DNA from: Candidatus Azambacteria bacterium | GTDB taxonomy: Bacteria; Patescibacteriota; Minisyncoccia; GWC2-36-17; WO2-46-25 | Direction of reading: 5' to 3' | NCBI GenBank assembly: GCA_016200965.1 | Contig: JACQDT010000042.1 | Location: 1 to 37,678, forward strand | DNA length: 37,678 nt | In this document: positions 34,086 through 37,678 of the stretch, piece by piece | Numbering within the stretch: the first letter of the stretch is position 1 | How the letters are laid out: every line of letters begins with the position of its first letter | The notes under the pieces: model-generated | What the model was told of the DNA's origin: nothing | Seen by the model: only the letters and a program-made list of their open reading frames with translations | Database searches by the model: none | Translations under genes and position numbers: made by a program

Positions 34086-34594
34086 TATTTTATCGCTTTG
34101 AGCTCAATTAAAATGTCGCTTACGACGTTCCAGTAGTGCTGTTGCGCGAATTGCCGCGCTTCCTCCGTTTTTTTGTCCCACGGCGGATTGAAAAACACCG
34201 TCATGCGTATGATATCAAAATTCGACTTGATGGGGTAGTGGTCCAGCCTGTTGGCGACCCGCCATCCTTTATTAAAGTACATCCACGTCGCTTCGGAAAT
34301 GGCGCGCTTGTGCGTCGGGTCCTGCCACGCGCGGATGGAGGTGTAGTAAGGAGCGACGAATGTCACCTTCGCTCCGTCTTCGGCGATGCGCCATATTTCG
34401 TCCATGAATTTCATGAGATCGGGCGTGTGCTCTATATAGTGGCTCGCGTAGAACTCTTCAATGGAGCCGTCTTGGAATTCTTTCCACGGGAATTGTTCAA
34501 GGTCAACGACAAAATCAACGCCCGCTCCCGGCGCGATGTCCACCCCTTTGAATCCCGGCTGTTTGTTTTGCCCGCAGGCAAGATCAAGTTTCAT
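34085..34594 (-). CDS. SAM-dependent methyltransferase
   Basis: MKLDLACGQNKQPGFKGVDIAPG...YASHYIEHTPD. Confidence 0.85.
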   Translation of the reverse strand: MKLDLACGQNKQPGFKGVDIAPGAGVDFVVDLEQFPWKEFQDGSIEEFYASHYIEHTPDLMKFMDEIWRIAEDGAKVTFVAPYYTSIRAWQDPTHKRAISEATWMYFNKGWRVANRLDHYPIKSNFDIIRMTVFFNPPWDKKTEEARQFAQQHYWNVVSDILIELKAIK

Positions 34595-36240
34595 GTGTTA
34601 GAACTCATTTCAATTTCATTCACGACGTGGTCCGTTATAGTATAGCACCGATCGCAGATTTCTTTCAATGCTTCGCGGTGGGAAACGATTACCGCGGTTT
34701 TATGTTCAAGATGCCGTTTCAGAAATGCCGTTACTTTTTTCTCGGTTGCCGCGTCCAGATGCGAGGTGGGCTCGTCAAGCAGGCAGATCTCCCGGTCAAG
34801 AAGAATCCCGCGCAAAAGATTGACCCGCTGTTTTTGGCCCGCCGAAAGCTTTACGCCTTTTTCTCCCACCACGGTCTCAAGCCCTTCGGGAAGCATGCGC
34901 GCCCACGTTGCCAGGTCAAGTTCTTCAAGCATGGCGTCAAGCGCGCGTTCGTTGACGGCGCGCCCGAGCGTGATGTTCTCCCGCAGGGACAGGTTGAACA
35001 GCTCAACTTCCTGGGAAATGATTACCATCGTGTCGCGGAAAAAATCGGCGGGCATTTTTTGATAGGGGGCTTCGTCCACAAAGCGCTCTCCTTTCTGCGG
35101 TTTGAAAAAATCCGCAAGGAGGTTTAAAAACGTCGTTTTCCCTTCCCCCGATGTCCCGATCATCAATACTTTTTCTCCTTTCTTAATATGAAAGCGGGGA
35201 ACGGATATGCCGGTTCTTCCTCTCGCGTGGCTGAACGAAACATTTTCAAATGAAAGAGCGTGCCATGGCGCGTGAGAACGCTTTTCGTCCGGCGTATCGC
35301 CCGCGGGGGCGATGATGCGGTCAAGCGCGTCAAGATAGGCCCGTGTTTCCATGAGCGATTTCACGGTTTCCGAGAAGCGTTCCACGTTGAACCGCACCGT
35401 GGCGTAGGCCGCGATGAAAAGGATGAGGATGGCGGGAGAGAGTGCCGCGCGGGCGATCTGGGAAAGGAGAAACCCGATGGTTGAGAGGAACGCTGCGGCA
35501 AAAAGCAGGTGGAGCAGGAACCATCTGTTGGCATGAAATGACTGGAGCGCGCGGATGCGCAGGGAAACATTCGCGGTTTCCGCATCCAATTTCTTCCGGG
35601 CAAAGACATGCACCCCGAGTTTTTTGATCGTGGCGATGTTGGACATGAAGTCGGCGTATCGTTCAAGCAGCGTTGCCTTGCTCGTGTTGAGGGCGTCGGC
35701 AAGCGGCACCATCCGCCGCGAGAGGAAGGTGCTTGCGGCGATAAAAACACCGAGGATAATAAGATTCAAAAACGCGATCGCGGGCGACTCCCGCGCGACA
35801 AAGAAGAAAAAGAGCCCGATGTTCGCCGTTCCTTTCGCAAAGCTCCAAAAGAGATCAAAGATAATGCCGGGGAGCGCATCGGCGACTTTGTTGATGAGCG
35901 AAAGGATGTATCCCGAATGATGCTCGCCAAGGTCGGCCAGCGAAAGCCGCTGGAGCGCGCGGAAGTATTTGAGCCGGATGTGGTTTGAAAATTCCGGGCC
36001 GATGGACTCCCCTTCTTTGCGCATCACCCACTGGAAGACGAGCGAGGCGAGGTAGCAGGCAAGCATCCACCACAGGAGCTTTTGAAACTGCAGGGCGGTA
36101 AAATCGCTTTTGGTGAACTCGGCAAGAAGCACGGGGATGAAAAACGTCGCGAACCCGTCCAGTATCCCTATGAAAAAAATAAAACCGAACCGCGTCCGGA
36201 AACGGTCAAGATTATTCCAAATGAATTTCAGCGCGTGCAT
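34591..36240 (-). CDS. ABC transporter, fused permease-ATPase
   Basis: Walker A GTSGEGKT, signature LSAGQKQR, Walker B ICLLDEPTSHLD. Confidence 0.95.
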   Translation of the reverse strand: MHALKFIWNNLDRFRTRFGFIFFIGILDGFATFFIPVLLAEFTKSDFTALQFQKLLWWMLACYLASLVFQWVMRKEGESIGPEFSNHIRLKYFRALQRLSLADLGEHHSGYILSLINKVADALPGIIFDLFWSFAKGTANIGLFFFFVARESPAIAFLNLIILGVFIAASTFLSRRMVPLADALNTSKATLLERYADFMSNIATIKKLGVHVFARKKLDAETANVSLRIRALQSFHANRWFLLHLLFAAAFLSTIGFLLSQIARAALSPAILILFIAAYATVRFNVERFSETVKSLMETRAYLDALDRIIAPAGDTPDEKRSHAPWHALSFENVSFSHARGRTGISVPRFHIKKGEKVLMIGTSGEGKTTFLNLLADFFKPQKGERFVDEAPYQKMPADFFRDTMVIISQEVELFNLSLRENITLGRAVNERALDAMLEELDLATWARMLPEGLETVVGEKGVKLSAGQKQRVNLLRGILLDREICLLDEPTSHLDAATEKKVTAFLKRHLEHKTAVIVSHREALKEICDRCYTITDHVVNEIEMSSNT

Positions 36241-36259
36241 TGTTGTCTGTTCTGTATGT

Positions 36260-37315
36260 TTATTTTATCGCGTAATTATTCGCGGCAAAAACGTATTGGC
36301 TGATAAAGATTTTTTTAAACGGCATGATGGAATTAATTTCATAGAATACAAGCATGGCTTCGCGATATTCGTTTTCTTCCACGCTACGATAGGAAAGCGG
36401 CGCGCATCCATGCGCAATGAGCACGGCATTTGCCGCGAGCCGCGCCGTTCGTTTGTTGCCGTCTTCAAACGGCTGGAGATAGCTGATGCCCAGAAGCGCA
36501 ATGATCGCCTTGGTGCAGGGGTTTGGCGCTTGTGAAACCGCTTTCAATAAGGCCTCAATTCCTTCTTGCATTTGGTAGAGATTATCAAGCGGCCGATAGA
36601 GCGACCCTACAACGCCAACCGGTTTTCCGCGCAGTCCCGTTCCGACGCCTAAATCATTCACTACAATCGCATGCAATCGTTCAAGATGTGCGCGTGTTAA
36701 CGTTCTGAATTCCTTCGCATGTTCGCGGATGAACAAAAACGCATCTTTATGGTTAAGGATCATCTGCGCTTCTTTGTGGTCGTGTCCCGGCGCTTCCTTA
36801 TTTTCCAAAATAAGCTTTTCCGTATCAAGGAGGGTATAGGTATTCCCCTCAATGCGGGATGATTTCCATGACAACTCTATGATCAGGCGCTCCAGTTCTC
36901 TTTTTTGAATCGCCGGAGGAAGATATTCCGTTCTGCGTGCGTATTCCGCTGTCGCGTCTTCAAGTGTTCTTTGTTCGACATCCGAAAAAAGAACAGGGGG
37001 CATTTCAGAAAAGAGACTGAAATCATATCCTTTCATGCCATAGCGCTTGTCCGGTTCAACTGCGCAATACGCGCGAGCGTCAATATCGGCGAAAATCCTG
37101 CCCGGGACTCCGACCGCATACGCGACTGATCGCCCGGCTCCTGTTGTGAGAAGGGCGCCTCGGCGAGCCAATTGGGCGAGTTCCCGTTTGATCGTCACCA
37201 GCGAAACATTTTCGCCGCTTTTTGTCAGTGCGTCATGTACTGCGGAAGATTGAGTCCCCCCTTTTTCAATAAGCAAAAGGATAATTTTCTGTTGCCGTGA
37301 AGAAAATTGTATCAT
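36260..37315 (-). CDS. Fic-family protein with N-terminal wHTH
   Basis: SSRIEGNTYTL, LQPFEDGNKRTARLAANAVL. Confidence 0.9.
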   Translation of the reverse strand: MIQFSSRQQKIILLLIEKGGTQSSAVHDALTKSGENVSLVTIKRELAQLARRGALLTTGAGRSVAYAVGVPGRIFADIDARAYCAVEPDKRYGMKGYDFSLFSEMPPVLFSDVEQRTLEDATAEYARRTEYLPPAIQKRELERLIIELSWKSSRIEGNTYTLLDTEKLILENKEAPGHDHKEAQMILNHKDAFLFIREHAKEFRTLTRAHLERLHAIVVNDLGVGTGLRGKPVGVVGSLYRPLDNLYQMQEGIEALLKAVSQAPNPCTKAIIALLGISYLQPFEDGNKRTARLAANAVLIAHGCAPLSYRSVEENEYREAMLVFYEINSIMPFKKIFISQYVFAANNYAIK

Positions 37316-37361
37316 AATCGTATCAAATTAACAATATAATCGTATCATATTGATACGATTA
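37315..37361 (-). promoter_or_regulatory. palindromic operator upstream of fic
   Basis: TAATCGTATCA-TAT-TGATACGATTA perfect palindrome (37337-37361) and third half-site TAATCGTATCA (37315-37325). Confidence 0.7.
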
Positions 37362-37409
37362 GGGCAAATCCCGACATATTTTCATTATTTTGCTTGTATT
37401 CTTTACTAC

Positions 37410-37678
37410 TCACCAGACGATATCATTGACGACATCGTAGTGCCCCACTTTCACGCGCGTGTCGCAGGCGACGCGGTAGCCGAGCTTGCGGATGTTCTCA
37501 AAAAAATACAGGTCCTGCGTATACGCTTTTGCGCCTTGGCCGGGAATGACTTCCTGCACCGTCCGGAACCATGGCCGCGGCACGCGCGCGTCTTTAAACA
37601 TATCCATTTTGAACAGATGGAACCCCATGCCCAGCCCGTTGGCTTCCTGCACCGTTTCCGATTGCGGAATTTGCGGTA
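37410..37678 (-). CDS. glycosyltransferase-like protein, C-terminal part (runs off window)
   Basis: Frame open to window edge; ANGLGMGFHLFKMDMFK...YTQDLYFFENIRKLGYRVACDTRVKVGHYD. Confidence 0.6.
   Translation of the reverse strand, partial: PQIPQSETVQEANGLGMGFHLFKMDMFKDARVPRPWFRTVQEVIPGQGAKAYTQDLYFFENIRKLGYRVACDTRVKVGHYDVVNDIVW

Noticed and set aside
1-37678. CRISPR array or Cas genes
   Set aside because: No regularly spaced direct repeats with unique spacers and no Cas motifs in the ORF list
1-37678. tRNA or rRNA genes
   Set aside because: No cloverleaf with acceptor/T-loop GTTCRA context or rRNA signature recognised by eye

Overview
The gene content and style suggest a Patescibacteria/CPR-like chromosome segment (inference; no taxonomy search was run). 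Housekeeping genes include partial rsmA, pcrA/uvrD, comM, a DksA/TraR-type zinc finger, pnp, rpsO and a NYN-domain protein. There is also a LysM-M23 peptidase, two TrmB-like regulators, a PilM/N/O-like pilus cluster, an ABC transporter, a methyltransferase, a Fic protein and several toxin-antitoxin modules. Two things stand out. (1) Bases ~5.96-13.7 kb hold an unusual minus-strand array. Small ORFs, several with zinc-ribbon or lipoprotein features, alternate with 200-350 nt non-coding structured segments. They are separated by a repeated intergenic module: a hairpin with an AAACA loop, a second long hairpin with conserved CTTTCAGAAA/TTTCTGAAAG arms, and a GTTCTTTCAAA box before the ribosome-binding site. 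Two of the non-coding segments are recognisably homologous and show compensatory stem changes. (2) A Xer-type tyrosine recombinase is interrupted exactly at its catalytic HxLRH|SFAT motif by a 427-aa intein with LAGLIDADG motifs. Other signals are several ~135-165 bp fold-back elements with 17-21 bp terminal inverted repeats (one lies in frame inside a pilus gene), a four-helix-bundle/prepilin fusion bounded by inverted repeats, a GIY-YIG cassette bounded by perfect 12-bp inverted repeats, an independent ~150 nt small RNA candidate, and a Fic protein with His->Gln in its motif. All calls come from reading the sequence. No database or folding program was used.
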